A stretch of 64,000 nt of DNA from Desulfoscipio geothermicus (GCA_016841645.1 JAENYS010000003.1:156986-220985), one strand, 5' to 3'; shown: positions 44,533 through 54,397, numbered from the stretch's first letter. Translations and numbers: made by a program. Notes: generated from the letters alone by a model not told the origin.

Positions 44533-45825
44533 ATGAACGTACAAGAAATGTATCGTCAGAAACTGGTTTCCCCGGAGATAGCAGCTAAGTCAGTTAAATC
44601 TGGTGACCTAATTTATACCCCTTCGGAAGCTAATGAGCCCACCGCGATATGGGAGGCTTTAGCCGATCGGAAGGAAGAGTTGCATGGTGTGCGGGTTAGG
44701 CAGTTCTTGACCAGGCGCAAGCACAGATACGTAGATCCATCCTTTGCTGAGAATATTTTTATCGAATCTCTTTTTGTCACCACCCCCATTAGAAAGATGG
44801 TTCACGAAGGTACCGCCACTTATATGCCCTTTAACTTTAGTGATATGCCCTCCATGGTTAGAACAGGCGGCTGTGACGTATGGATGGCGACAGTAACTCC
44901 CATGGACGAACACGGCTATTTTTGCTATGGTTTAGGCTGCGACTATTCACCTGCTTGTGTTGAAGTGGCCAAAACGATTATTGTGGAAGAAAACCCCAAT
45001 ATGCCCTGGACCGGTGGATATAACAAAGTTCACATTTCTCAGGTGACTCACATTGTTCAAGATAATTCGCCGATATTTGAATTAGAACAGCCCACCATCT
45101 CTGCATTGGACGAAAAAATCGCGGCCCCGATCGCAGAGCGTATTCCCGATGGTGCCACCCTGCAGGTAGGTATCGGCGGTGTTCCCGCTGCGGTTTGCAA
45201 GTATATGCTGCACCGGAAAGACCTGGGCATGCATACCGAGTTGGTCACTGACTACATTAATGAAATGATGGAAAGCGGCTGCCTGAACGGGAGCAGAAAG
45301 TCAATTCATAAGGGCAAGGTTATCGCTACCATCGTTGAGGGCAAGAGGGCATGCTTCGATTACATTGCTAATCACCCGGCTATTGAATTCCACCCGGTGG
45401 ATTATACCAACAATCCCTTCGTTATCGCGCAAAACTATAAGCCGGTCAGTATCAACGGCACTATTGAGGTTGACTTGTTTGGACAATGCTGCTCGGAAAC
45501 CATTGGCACCAAAATTTGGGGAGGTATTGGCGGCCAGCTGGACTTTGCCCGTGGCGTCACCTTGAACCCGGACGGCCAAGGGTTTATCGTTCTGAACTCG
45601 ACCACGAAGAATGATACCATCTCCAAGATTGTTCCCACTTTGAGCCCTGGTGCCATTGTGTCCACCACCAGGACTCTCGTGGACCATATAGTGACTGAGT
45701 ACGGTTGTGTTAAACTTCGTGACAAATCCATGCAGGAAAGGGCCAAGTTATTAATCAGCGTTGCCCATCCTAATTTCCGGGATATGCTGACTTTCGAAGC
45801 CAAGAAAATGGGTCTTCTCATCTAA
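44533..45825 (+). CDS. Acetyl-CoA hydrolase/transferase family CoA-transferase, copy 2
   Basis: The 430-aa paralogue of the gene at 42939 starts at ATG 44533, seven bases after GGAGG; the upstream ATG 44518 overlaps the ribosome site. It has the same motifs (LQVGIGGVPAAVCKYM, NGTIEVDLFGQCCSETIG, WGGIGGQLDFARG). Differences are scattered, for example CTMCPDGQG versus VTLNPDGQG, so the copies have had time to specialise. A bidirectional terminator follows. Confidence 0.92.
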   Translation: MNVQEMYRQKLVSPEIAAKSVKSGDLIYTPSEANEPTAIWEALADRKEELHGVRVRQFLTRRKHRYVDPSFAENIFIESLFVTTPIRKMVHEGTATYMPFNFSDMPSMVRTGGCDVWMATVTPMDEHGYFCYGLGCDYSPACVEVAKTIIVEENPNMPWTGGYNKVHISQVTHIVQDNSPIFELEQPTISALDEKIAAPIAERIPDGATLQVGIGGVPAAVCKYMLHRKDLGMHTELVTDYINEMMESGCLNGSRKSIHKGKVIATIVEGKRACFDYIANHPAIEFHPVDYTNNPFVIAQNYKPVSINGTIEVDLFGQCCSETIGTKIWGGIGGQLDFARGVTLNPDGQGFIVLNSTTKNDTISKIVPTLSPGAIVSTTRTLVDHIVTEYGCVKLRDKSMQERAKLLISVAHPNFRDMLTFEAKKMGLLI

Positions 45826-45863
45826 GTGATTTAGTTAGATGGTAAGTTGAATTTTAGGTTTTA

Positions 45864-45897
45864 AAAAAGCACCTCTGTCCGAGGTGCTTTTTGTTTA
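45864..45897. terminator. Bidirectional terminator between CoA-transferase and carB
   Basis: AAAAAGCACCTC (45864-45875) pairs with GAGGTGCTTTTT (45881-45892). T-runs follow on both strands, fitting the convergent genes. The carB stop lies inside the right flank. Confidence 0.85.
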
Positions 45898-48800
45898 GCT
45901 AATATCCGAATGATACTCTTGTAAAGATTTTAAATTAGCCCCGATATTTTCTTTATAGGCTGCGATCCCTCTTGCGCTGGCCAGAGCTGCTGCCATGGTG
46001 GTAATATAGGGTACTTTATATTTAATGGCAGTCTTGCGGATATAAGAGTCGTCATGCTGGCTGTGTTTTCCGGATGGGGTGTTGATAACCAGGTTGATCT
46101 CCTTATTTTTAATACCATCGATTATATTGGGACGTCCTTGGGCTAATTTTTTAATTTCTTCCGATATGATTCCATTTTTCTTAAGAAAATTATGGGTTCC
46201 CTCCGTAGCTTTAATACCAAAGCCCATATGAATAAATACCTTAGCCGTTTCCAGAGCAGACGGTTTATCCTGGTCGGTTACACTGATCAAAACGGTTCCC
46301 GAAGTTGGAAGGGGAGATTGGGTTGCTTCCTGGGCCTTATAATATGCTAATTCAAAGGAATCAGCAATGCCCAGCACTTCCCCGGTGGAGCGCATTTCCG
46401 GTCCCAGTAACGGGTCAACTTCTTGGAACATGTTAAAGGGGAAAACCGCCTCTTTTACTCCAAAATGGGTAATCCTTTTGGAAGCAAGTGTCTTGACAGG
46501 GGACTCTTTGCCGGTTTTATCCGCCAACATTATTTCAGTGGCAATCCGGGCCATCTTGATGTTACAAACTTTGGACACCAGGGGAACGGTCCGTGAAGCC
46601 CTAGGGTTGGCTTCCAGAACATAAATCTTATCATCGGCAATGGCGTACTGCATATTCATCAGGCCGACCACGTTCAGTTCTTTGGCTATCTTTTGGGTGT
46701 ATTCCACAATGGTTTTAATATGTTTGGCCGGAATGCTTACCGGTGGAATTACACAGGCCGAGTCTCCGGAGTGAATGCCTGCCAGTTCTATATGCTGCAT
46801 TACTGTCGGTACAAAGGCTTCGGTTCCGTCGGCAATGGCATCGGCTTCCGATTCAATGGCGTTACTTAGAAATCTATCAATGAGAATCGGTCTTTCCGGA
46901 GTAACCTCCACTGCGGCAGCCAGGTACTCGCGGAGCATTCCCTCATCGTAAACAACTTCCATTCCGCGGCCGCCCAAAACATAAGAAGGGCGTACCATTA
47001 AAGGGTAACCGATTCGGTTGGCAATGGCCAGGGCTTCTTCAAGATTCACGGCCATACCGGAATCCGGCATGGGAATATCAAGTTTCTCCATGATCCGGCG
47101 GAACCGGTCGCGGTCTTCCGCTAAGTCTATGGTATCAGGTGAAGTGCCAAAAATTTTTACTCCGGCTTCGGCCAGTTCACCGGCAATGTTCAATGGGGTT
47201 TGTCCGCCGAACTGAACAATTACTCCTATAGGCTGTTCCTTTTCGTATATACTCAATACATCTTCCACTGTCAACGGTTCAAAGTAAAGCTTGTCGGATG
47301 TGTCGTAATCGGTGGAAACCGTTTCGGGGTTGCAATTGACAATAACTGTCTCAAAGCCCATATCCCGCAGGGCAAATGCTGCATGAACGCAGCAGTAATC
47401 AAACTCAATTCCCTGGCCGATACGGTTCGGACCTCCCCCTAGGATCATCACTTTCTGCCGGTTACTGGCTGTAGTTTGATCAGGGGCATTGTAGGTTGAG
47501 AAATAGTATGCCGCGTTTTCGACGCCGCTTACCGGGACGGCTTCCCACCCTTCGACTACCCCCAGAGCGGTTCTGCGCCGGCGAATTTCTTTTTCCGGCA
47601 GGTTTAACAGCATAGCTAAATAACGGTCCGCGAAACCATCCTTTTTAGCCTGGATCAGCAGTTCGTCCGGTAAGTGTTCATGCTTATACTTTAGCATCTC
47701 TTCTTCCAGCATAACAAGTTCCTTCATTTGCTGAATAAACCATGGTTTTATATGAGTCAACCGGTTAAGCTGATCAATGCTTGCGCCTTTGCGTAAAGAC
47801 TCATACATTATAAACTGGCGTTCGCTGGATGGCTCAGCCATTAGCGATAGTAATTCATCCAGAGAGCACTGGTTGAAGTTTTTGGCGAAGCCTAACCCGT
47901 AACGGCCTGTTTCCAAGGAGCGAATGGACTTTTGTAGGGCTTCTTTATAGTTTTTGCCTATGCTCATAACTTCACCGACGGCTCTCATTTGTGTCCCCAG
48001 TTTATCCTGGGAACCGGGAAACTTTTCAAAGGCCCAGCGGGCAAACTTTATGACTACATAATCACCGGAAGGGGTGTACTTATCCAAAGTGCCTTCCCGC
48101 CAGTAAGGGATTTCGTCCAGGGTTAAGCCGGCTGCCAACATGGTTGATATTAAAGCAATGGGAAAGCCGGTGGCTTTGGAAGCTAATGCAGAGGAGCGGG
48201 ATGTTCGAGGATTAATTTCAATAATTACAACCCGGTCGGTCTTAGGATCATGAGCGAACTGAACATTGGTTCCGCCAATTACTTCTATCGCTTCAACAAC
48301 ATCATAGGCGTATTTTTGCAATCGTTGTTGAAGCTCCGGGCTGATTGTCAGCATGGGCGCCGCGCAGAAGGAATCACCGGTATGCACACCCATAGCATCA
48401 ATGTTTTCTATAAAACAAACTGTCAGCATTTGATTTTTAGCGTCCCTAACAACTTCCAGCTCTAACTCTTCCCAACCAAGTACGGATTCCTCAACAAGGA
48501 TTTGTCCAACCAAACTAGCGTTGATTCCACGATTGGCAACAGTTCTTAGCTCTTCAACATTATAGACCAGGCCACCGCCGGTGCCCCCCATGGTGTAAGC
48601 CGGACGGATAACCACCGGATATCCAAGTACTTGAGCGATTTTCTCTGCTTCCTCAACACTGTAGGCCGGTTTACTGCGAGGCATTTCGATGCCCAACCGG
48701 TTCATTGTTTCCTTGAAAGCGATGCGGTCTTCACCACGTTCAATGGCATCAATTTGGACACCGATAACTTTGACTGAATATTGCTCCAATACACCGGTCT

Positions 48801-49110
48801 TGGCCAGTTCAGAACACAAGTTTAGTCCCGACTGACCGCCTAAATTTGGCAGCAGCGCGTCTGGCCGTTCTTTAGCTATTATGTTAGCCAGGCTTTTCAC
48901 ATTTAGCGGTTCAATATAGATTACATCAGCGATCTCTGTGTCGGTCATAATTGTAGCTGGATTTGAATTGACTAAAACAATCTGATAACCTAATTTTCTG
49001 AGGGCTTTACAGGCCTGAGTTCCAGAATAGTCAAATTCACAAGCTTGTCCTATTATAATTGGGCCGGAACCAATAATTAGAATTTTGTTGATGTCAGTAC
49101 GTTTTGGCAT
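45895..49110 (-). CDS. carB: Carbamoyl-phosphate synthase large subunit
   Basis: CarB makes carbamoyl phosphate for arginine and pyrimidines from bicarbonate, ATP and ammonia delivered by CarA. The 1071-aa protein is full length: MPKRTDINKILIIGSGPIII at the start, two ATP-grasp halves (first with TMGGTGGGLVYN, second with VLGGRGMEVVYD), a second-half ILGGGPNRIGQGIEFDYCCV, and a C-terminal MGS-like domain. ATG 49110 follows GGGAGGAC; a TTG nine codons upstream overlaps that site. No carA, pyr or arg gene is adjacent. Confidence 0.96.
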   Translation of the reverse strand: MPKRTDINKILIIGSGPIIIGQACEFDYSGTQACKALRKLGYQIVLVNSNPATIMTDTEIADVIYIEPLNVKSLANIIAKERPDALLPNLGGQSGLNLCSELAKTGVLEQYSVKVIGVQIDAIERGEDRIAFKETMNRLGIEMPRSKPAYSVEEAEKIAQVLGYPVVIRPAYTMGGTGGGLVYNVEELRTVANRGINASLVGQILVEESVLGWEELELEVVRDAKNQMLTVCFIENIDAMGVHTGDSFCAAPMLTISPELQQRLQKYAYDVVEAIEVIGGTNVQFAHDPKTDRVVIIEINPRTSRSSALASKATGFPIALISTMLAAGLTLDEIPYWREGTLDKYTPSGDYVVIKFARWAFEKFPGSQDKLGTQMRAVGEVMSIGKNYKEALQKSIRSLETGRYGLGFAKNFNQCSLDELLSLMAEPSSERQFIMYESLRKGASIDQLNRLTHIKPWFIQQMKELVMLEEEMLKYKHEHLPDELLIQAKKDGFADRYLAMLLNLPEKEIRRRRTALGVVEGWEAVPVSGVENAAYYFSTYNAPDQTTASNRQKVMILGGGPNRIGQGIEFDYCCVHAAFALRDMGFETVIVNCNPETVSTDYDTSDKLYFEPLTVEDVLSIYEKEQPIGVIVQFGGQTPLNIAGELAEAGVKIFGTSPDTIDLAEDRDRFRRIMEKLDIPMPDSGMAVNLEEALAIANRIGYPLMVRPSYVLGGRGMEVVYDEGMLREYLAAAVEVTPERPILIDRFLSNAIESEADAIADGTEAFVPTVMQHIELAGIHSGDSACVIPPVSIPAKHIKTIVEYTQKIAKELNVVGLMNMQYAIADDKIYVLEANPRASRTVPLVSKVCNIKMARIATEIMLADKTGKESPVKTLASKRITHFGVKEAVFPFNMFQEVDPLLGPEMRSTGEVLGIADSFELAYYKAQEATQSPLPTSGTVLISVTDQDKPSALETAKVFIHMGFGIKATEGTHNFLKKNGIISEEIKKLAQGRPNIIDGIKNKEINLVINTPSGKHSQHDDSYIRKTAIKYKVPYITTMAAALASARGIAAYKENIGANLKSLQEYHSDIS

Positions 49111-49750
49111 ATTTGTCCTCCCGCTGAAAGAAGTCAATTAGATAAGTATCCTTAGATTAATGTTTTAGCTGTTTGTTTAAAACTTATTAATGCTTAGTTG
49201 CCTGTTTATTCTAGCATTTATAGTTTTAATTGAAAAGCGATACATAGTAGAATCATATGGTAAGCAGAAAAAATAAATAATATTATGCTTGACTAAACTA
49301 TACACACTAATACTTTTTTATAAAAACAGGCGTATAGACGTTAAAACAGCCCATGCGCCTGTTTTTATTTATCAAATGTTTCCCAGGACTTCTCCGGTAT
49401 CAGGGCGATGACCGGCGGGGTATCGGAACCGCTGGGGGAGTATAGATAAATTCCTCTGTTTGTGCAGCTATTCTACAAAAAATAGATAACACGTTCCCTC
49501 GGTTTTGCCTACAATAATTTCATAGTTTTGTGATTTGATTGCGTTAAAGCTCCAAAACCAGGTTCCTCCTCGGGTGTGGAGAGGCAATATGGTTACACCA
49601 TGGCATGGTTGGAAAAAAACGGGTGTTGAAGGGAGAAGATTTTTAAGGTGAAGGACATGGATATAGTGGGGACGGTTTTTCTCCTGGCATAGTAGAAATT
49701 TTTTTGGTCGCTGATGGCAAGGCAGGACCAAATGTTCCAAGTAGTCCGTC
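49111..49750. other. 640-bp gap with one hairpin and no supported gene
   Basis: The stretch is AT-rich next to carB. A 90-codon minus-strand ORF (49468-49740) has no ribosome site or recognisable motif. The only clear element is the hairpin at 49322-49368. Confidence 0.5.
49322..49368. terminator. Bidirectional terminator-like hairpin
   Basis: AAAAACAGGCG (49322-49332) pairs perfectly with CGCCTGTTTTT (49356-49366). It likely ends the minus-strand signalling operon read from 54226. Confidence 0.65.
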
Positions 49751-50776
49751 TTAAATCGCCGGCAAAAACACAGTCACAATAGTACCTTTTGCCTGCTTAC
49801 TCTGGATCTCGATACGGCCATCATGATTATCAATAATTTTTTTGATTATGAACATACCAAGCCCGGTACCACTTTCCTTGGTGGTAAAAAAAGGGTCAAA
49901 CATGCTCGTCATGGTTTGTTCATCCATGCCCATTCCTGTATCTCTGATTATAACTTGTACTAACTCTTCCTGCATATTCCAAGAAGTTTCTAAAAAAATC
50001 TTTCCGCCGCAGGAAAGAGCCTCAAATGCATTTTTGAAGATATTTAAGAAGACTTGTTTTAGTTGATCACTGTCTCCAAAAATGTCCGGAACATTCTTTG
50101 CTATGTCCAAGTCGATATCCAGCTTACGGAGAGATGCTTCGTTTTCCACCAGCATAGCCACTTCGGTGATTATTTGAGTAATAGAACACTGGGTGCGTTT
50201 GGAATAACCCGGCTTGGAAAACTGTAAAAAATCTGATATCAGTCTGTTAACATGTTTTAACTCAGCCAGTATTAAGGTAATATATTCTTCTTTGGGGGTT
50301 CCCTTCAAGTTTTGCTGCAATAATTTCATAAAACCATCAATGACTGTAAGCGGGTTGCGAATTTCGTGCACCATTTCTGCCGCCATTTGTCCTAATATGG
50401 CCAGCTTTTCAGCTTTAATAACTGCATCCTCTAATTCCTGCTGCCGTCCCGCCGGTATAAATACTGCTATGGCACCTACCGTCACATCGCTTTTGTTCCT
50501 GATGATATGTGTACTTGTTGCGCCGTTATAAGAGCCCATGACGGGAAGCACAGCACCGGGGCTCAGGTCTTGAAATTCTCTACCTGAAATGATAGTTTGC
50601 AGTAATATATTGGGGCTGCGCAGCGATCGGCCCAGAATCTCGTTCTTTTTAAGTCCGGTCATCCTGGATAGTGCCCGGTTGAAAAGGCATATCCGGCCTT
50701 CCCGGTCAATCATTAATAGTCCTATATTTAAGTGATCAATTACTAGGTCGGACCAGCTCTCTGCTATTTCTACCAT
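49751..50776 (-). CDS. PAS-domain soluble histidine kinase
   Basis: The 341-aa protein has an N-terminal PAS domain (residues about 10-110; LLMIDREGRICLFNRALSRM, TGLKKNEILG), a HisKA box MAAEMVHEIRNPLTVIDGF with the phosphorylated histidine near residue 150, and an HATPase domain (QVFLNIFKNAFEAL, DTGMGMD, GTGLGMFIIKKI). There are no membrane helices, so it is cytoplasmic. No response regulator is in the operon. It ends the KaiC-V4R operon and may be its output kinase. Confidence 0.92.
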   Translation of the reverse strand: MVEIAESWSDLVIDHLNIGLLMIDREGRICLFNRALSRMTGLKKNEILGRSLRSPNILLQTIISGREFQDLSPGAVLPVMGSYNGATSTHIIRNKSDVTVGAIAVFIPAGRQQELEDAVIKAEKLAILGQMAAEMVHEIRNPLTVIDGFMKLLQQNLKGTPKEEYITLILAELKHVNRLISDFLQFSKPGYSKRTQCSITQIITEVAMLVENEASLRKLDIDLDIAKNVPDIFGDSDQLKQVFLNIFKNAFEALSCGGKIFLETSWNMQEELVQVIIRDTGMGMDEQTMTSMFDPFFTTKESGTGLGMFIIKKIIDNHDGRIEIQSKQAKGTIVTVFLPAI

Positions 50777-50813
50777 CTAATTTAAACCTCCACTCGGCAA
50801 AATCCATTCCAAG

Positions 50814-51113
50814 CTACCGTAAAGGCGGTTTAGAATGGACTTTAGGATACTCATCTTTAAAATAATTGTTAATCAGGTCCCCGTTGCGCAGGCGGTAAAT
50901 TGTTATCTTCTTTGTGCCGCCGATTTCCAAAATACCAAGTGCGCTAAGGGTATTAAGAGCCATCTCTACCTCGTGTCGGGGGCGGTTCAAGCGGAGGGCC
51001 AAACCATCTGCTGTATCCCGCGTATGCGGGTTAGCCTGAAAAAAGGCCAGTAACTCGATCCGGAGTACACTTAGCGTAATTGAGTTCAGCCCTTTATTCA
51101 TTTCCGGGGTCAT
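50814..51113 (-). CDS. Small winged-helix DNA-binding protein
   Basis: ATG 51113 follows GAGGGGAGG, inside the end of the V4R gene (20-nt overlap). The 99-aa product reads as a winged helix (LSVLRIELLAFFQANPHTRD, TADGLALRLNRPRHEVEMAL, NTLSALGILEIGG, IYRLRNG). It resembles small MarR/ArsR-like or archaeal-type HTH proteins. A regulatory role for the KaiC-V4R operon is likely; the target is unknown. Confidence 0.75.
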   Translation of the reverse strand: MTPEMNKGLNSITLSVLRIELLAFFQANPHTRDTADGLALRLNRPRHEVEMALNTLSALGILEIGGTKKITIYRLRNGDLINNYFKDEYPKVHSKPPLR

Positions 51114-52122
51114 GAGGCTTCCTCCCCTCTGATGATTTCTGCGGAAGAGGCAAAGCGAGGAACTCACAGTAATCGGCCCCCATTGACTGGCAGATCATTT
51201 CTTCACAGATGATTTCTTTTTCGAATATAACACTGAGACATGCGGCTAGAATTCCCCGCAACATATCACATATAACCTGTGGTGTACGATAAAGATGCCC
51301 ATATTCATTTGCAGTGTCTGCCCAAAAGGAATCGTAACACCGTATCTTGACTTTAGCACGGGACAGACTGACAGTAACCAACTCTAGTTTACCTACTCCC
51401 AGATTTGTTAGCTCTTCCAGAAGTAGTTGTAAACGTTCCTTCGGGTCGAGATATGATATGCGGGCCTTATCGGCCAAGCTAAGTCCCGAATGGTACCCGG
51501 CATCATAGAGTACGTGTTTTAAAATTTGAGGAGCATGATCCCTAATCGAGGCCATCAGGGAGGCATATGTTTTTTGGCGGAGAAGAAAGGCTCTTTGCCC
51601 GGCCATCTTTATTATGTGTCCTTCCCGGGTAACGATTTCCTCCTTCGGTTGGGTGCTTGGTATAAGCTTTCCGTAGCAAAATCCATCCGCTGCCATATCA
51701 ACTGAAGCGAGATAATTATTTTCTCCAAGCACATGGCGTAAAATGGCCTTAAAAGTGTCTAAACGTATACAATTTTTAAATGACAAGCCTTCTTCTCCGT
51801 TACGTTGGCAGCACTCCCGGTAAACACACTTATTTGTCTGAACAGACATCAGCAGGTCATCCCCCGATTCCTCTAACCGGTAATCATTGGCAGACAAAAA
51901 GCCCACATCGTCCATGACATTGACATAGGTACGGCAGATTTCTATAGGCTTCTTTGAACTCAACTTTGAATCATCCCAATACTCGTCGATGAAGTATTGG
52001 ACTGATCCGGCCACAAGCTGCTCCATCCATTGGCGACCACTGAAGGGCACTTGATTCATTGCATTACTCATACTCATAAACATATAATTCATCAGTTTTA
52101 TGGTAATATCGCTGTCTTTCAT
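51094..52122 (-). CDS. V4R-domain protein
   Basis: The 342-aa protein ends with a V4R (4-vinyl reductase) small-molecule-binding domain (about residues 255-330): SFWADTANEYGHLYRTPQVI, CDMLRGILAACLSVIF and SMGADYCEFLALPLP. V4R domains bind hydrocarbons or other ligands and often control NTPases or HTH domains. The N-terminal part has a cysteine set (CVYRECCQRNG...NCIRLD) that could bind a metal. It overlaps the preceding KaiC-like gene by four bases. Confidence 0.8.
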   Translation of the reverse strand: MKDSDITIKLMNYMFMSMSNAMNQVPFSGRQWMEQLVAGSVQYFIDEYWDDSKLSSKKPIEICRTYVNVMDDVGFLSANDYRLEESGDDLLMSVQTNKCVYRECCQRNGEEGLSFKNCIRLDTFKAILRHVLGENNYLASVDMAADGFCYGKLIPSTQPKEEIVTREGHIIKMAGQRAFLLRQKTYASLMASIRDHAPQILKHVLYDAGYHSGLSLADKARISYLDPKERLQLLLEELTNLGVGKLELVTVSLSRAKVKIRCYDSFWADTANEYGHLYRTPQVICDMLRGILAACLSVIFEKEIICEEMICQSMGADYCEFLALPLPQKSSEGRKPHDPGNE

Positions 52123-52838
52123 TCGTACACCCCCGTATCGGCAGCCACCAAAATACCATAAATTGGACTAATGGTAAACATGTGTGTGGAGGATACAAAT
52201 TGCTGGCTTTTTACCTTTCCAATCTGCATCTGGCGTACAGGATTATATCTGGAACCATTGAAGCTCATTTTAAGAATAAAATTATAAAGGTGGCTGGTTA
52301 TAGTAACAAGCCTTGGTTCTAAAACCCCATTAACAAATATATCCATAGTTAGTATTCCTTTTTTCTTAAGCTGTTTGAGCCTGGTCCGGTGAAAGTCTAT
52401 AACATCCGTAATCTCTAAATTAGTTAAAAGAGTACTTAAACTGTCTACTACTAACCTTACCCTGCGCCCGCTACAGCTGCGCAGTACTTCCGATTCCAGA
52501 GCAAAGTATTTCTCAAGGTGTCGAAGGTCGGAAAGGACGTATTTTTCTGTACTCCCCTCTTCTTCGTAAGCATCAATAAAAACTAGTCTGCCTGTTTCTT
52601 CATAAGCAGGGGTTCCTACTTTAAAATTCAACAGATGCTCACGCATTGCCACGGGGGGGTCATCGCAAGCCACATAGACACAAGTATCGCCGCAGCGCAG
52701 CCCTTCTTTGATAAATTCCCCCGCTAGTACGGTTTTGCCAACACCGGAATCGCCTTCTACCATGATTTGGGACCCATACGATAGCCCTTGCTCCAAGTTG
52801 CGATCCAAACCTTCGACTCCAAAATAGGCTTTATGCAT
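52119..52838 (-). CDS. Single-domain KaiC-like ATPase
   Basis: The 239-aa protein is a RecA-fold ATPase with Walker A GDSGVGKT at about residues 30-37, ACDDPPVAMREHLLNF instead of the usual EExP motif, and Walker B-like LVVDSLSTLL. It lacks the second domain, so it is closer to the KaiC-like/GvpD-like signalling ATPases than to clock KaiC. It lies five bases from the two-domain KaiC gene and overlaps the V4R gene, so all three are probably coupled in translation. Confidence 0.9.
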   Translation of the reverse strand: MHKAYFGVEGLDRNLEQGLSYGSQIMVEGDSGVGKTVLAGEFIKEGLRCGDTCVYVACDDPPVAMREHLLNFKVGTPAYEETGRLVFIDAYEEEGSTEKYVLSDLRHLEKYFALESEVLRSCSGRRVRLVVDSLSTLLTNLEITDVIDFHRTRLKQLKKKGILTMDIFVNGVLEPRLVTITSHLYNFILKMSFNGSRYNPVRQMQIGKVKSQQFVSSTHMFTISPIYGILVAADTGVYE

Positions 52839-52843
52839 AATTA

Positions 52844-54226
52844 CTACCCTCCTAACCTGGGGAAAGCTTGTACGCCTAAAGCGCTTATTTCAAGCAGATG
52901 GTTGCCCATGGCATGGTTAACTCCCCGCATTTTATAAATTTCCAACTGTCTAACCCGGCGGTTTTGTAACATTATTGACTTGAGCAGTACTGTGCCCTGA
53001 ACCACCGAATGAATTACTTCCAATTTTCCGCCGCTTTCCACTTCCCAGGCCGGGCTGATCAATAGGGTGGTACAGTTTAGCTTGTTTAGCAGGGAGACAA
53101 GATAATAAATTTTTTCATGTAGTACGGCAATATTTTCAATGCGAGAAAGAAAAGCGTAAATTGAGTCTATTACCAGGCGGCGGGCACCAAAAGTTTTGAC
53201 CTGCTCGCCCAGTCTGATAATGGTCTCGTCAATTTCCATCTCTGAAAGGGATAGGTATATAACCTTGATCAAGTCTTGTTTCTGGAGAGCGTCCAGGTCC
53301 CAGTTGAAATGCCGGGCGTTGGCTAATAACTGCGGTGGGGTTTCCTCAAAAGACAAAAATATTCCCTTGTCTCCGTAATCCAGTGCTCCTTTTATTAGGT
53401 ACTGCAGGCTTAATACGGTTTTACCGGTTCCGGAACTACCGGCTACAGCAACGCTGGCGCCCTGGGGGAGTCCACCCCGCAATAAATCATCCAATCCGGG
53501 TACACCGGTATTCACTAAATTATTTTCTTCTTTTATTTTATTGCTAACATCTATTGCTCCAAATGCGAAAACCTTGATCCCAGTATCGGTAATGCGAAAG
53601 GTGTGTTTACCGGGTATATGCTCTTGTCCCCGTGTTTTGCAGATTTCCAGTAAACGGAGACGGTGCAGCCCCGGTGTCTCTTTGTTTTCCAGGCGAATAA
53701 CAGCATCCACCACATATTCTTCAAAGGCGTAATCTCTTTGTCCATCGCTTTCCCGTTCTTTAACTAAAAAAGATGTTAGCCCTAAACGGCGCAAGCCATT
53801 GCAAAAACCGTAGACCGCCCTGCGCAGCAAGATAGGGTCGCTAAAAACATTGCGAAAATGGCTGACACCATCTACCAGAATTCGCTTGGCACCTACCTCG
53901 CGAACGACCTCCTCAATGATGTTAACTTCCGGGTCATTCAGTACTTCCGGAGATGTACATAGAATACGCAGTTTGTTGGCCTCTTCAAGGGCATGGAGAT
54001 CCCAGCCAAAGTTAAGAGCGTCACGATATAAAGACTCGGGTAATTCTTCACAGGTAACAACTACCCCCGGCTCATCAAACTCAGTAATGCCACGATAGAC
54101 GAACTCTATGCCGAAAGTAGTTTTACCTGCACCGGGAACCCCTTCTATCAAAACGGAATTCCCACGTACAATTCCGCCGTAAATAAGTTTATCAAAGCCA
54201 TTTATCCCGGTAGGTATTATATTCAA
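52844..54226 (-). CDS. Two-domain KaiC-like ATPase
   Basis: The 460-aa protein has two KaiC domains, CI and CII. Walker A motifs are GVPGAGKT (residues 29-36) and GSSGTGKT (near 262). Catalytic glutamate pairs are in TCEELPES and SFEETPPQ. The C-terminal tail of CII, LEIYKMRGVNHAMGNH, matches the KaiC KMRG motif. KaiA and KaiB are absent, as in many non-cyanobacterial KaiC homologues that act as signalling switches. An AAAGGAG site precedes the ATG. It heads the minus-strand operon that ends in a histidine kinase. Confidence 0.93.
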   Translation of the reverse strand: MNIIPTGINGFDKLIYGGIVRGNSVLIEGVPGAGKTTFGIEFVYRGITEFDEPGVVVTCEELPESLYRDALNFGWDLHALEEANKLRILCTSPEVLNDPEVNIIEEVVREVGAKRILVDGVSHFRNVFSDPILLRRAVYGFCNGLRRLGLTSFLVKERESDGQRDYAFEEYVVDAVIRLENKETPGLHRLRLLEICKTRGQEHIPGKHTFRITDTGIKVFAFGAIDVSNKIKEENNLVNTGVPGLDDLLRGGLPQGASVAVAGSSGTGKTVLSLQYLIKGALDYGDKGIFLSFEETPPQLLANARHFNWDLDALQKQDLIKVIYLSLSEMEIDETIIRLGEQVKTFGARRLVIDSIYAFLSRIENIAVLHEKIYYLVSLLNKLNCTTLLISPAWEVESGGKLEVIHSVVQGTVLLKSIMLQNRRVRQLEIYKMRGVNHAMGNHLLEISALGVQAFPRLGG

Positions 54227-54357
54227 AGGAGTAGCACCCTTTCTGTTAGCATTAAAGGTTAATTTCTATAATTTCTACACATTACCTAATATTCCTTGCT
54301 AATATAGTAAATTACTTTTTTTTTAAACAAGTTTTGATATTTTAAAAATAATCAAGG

Positions 54358-54397
54358 AAAAAGCTCAACTGCCGAATATTAGCATTTGAGCTTTTTA
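54358..54397 (-). terminator. Terminator between DUF89 gene and KaiC operon
   Basis: AAAAAGCTCAA-type arm (54358-54368) pairs with TTGAGCTTTTT (54386-54396). On the minus strand it follows the DUF89 gene and isolates the KaiC operon. Confidence 0.7.

Noticed and set aside
49468..49740. 90-codon minus-strand ORF after the kinase gene
   Set aside because: No Shine-Dalgarno sequence, unusual residue mix (many His/Pro/Leu) and no motif.
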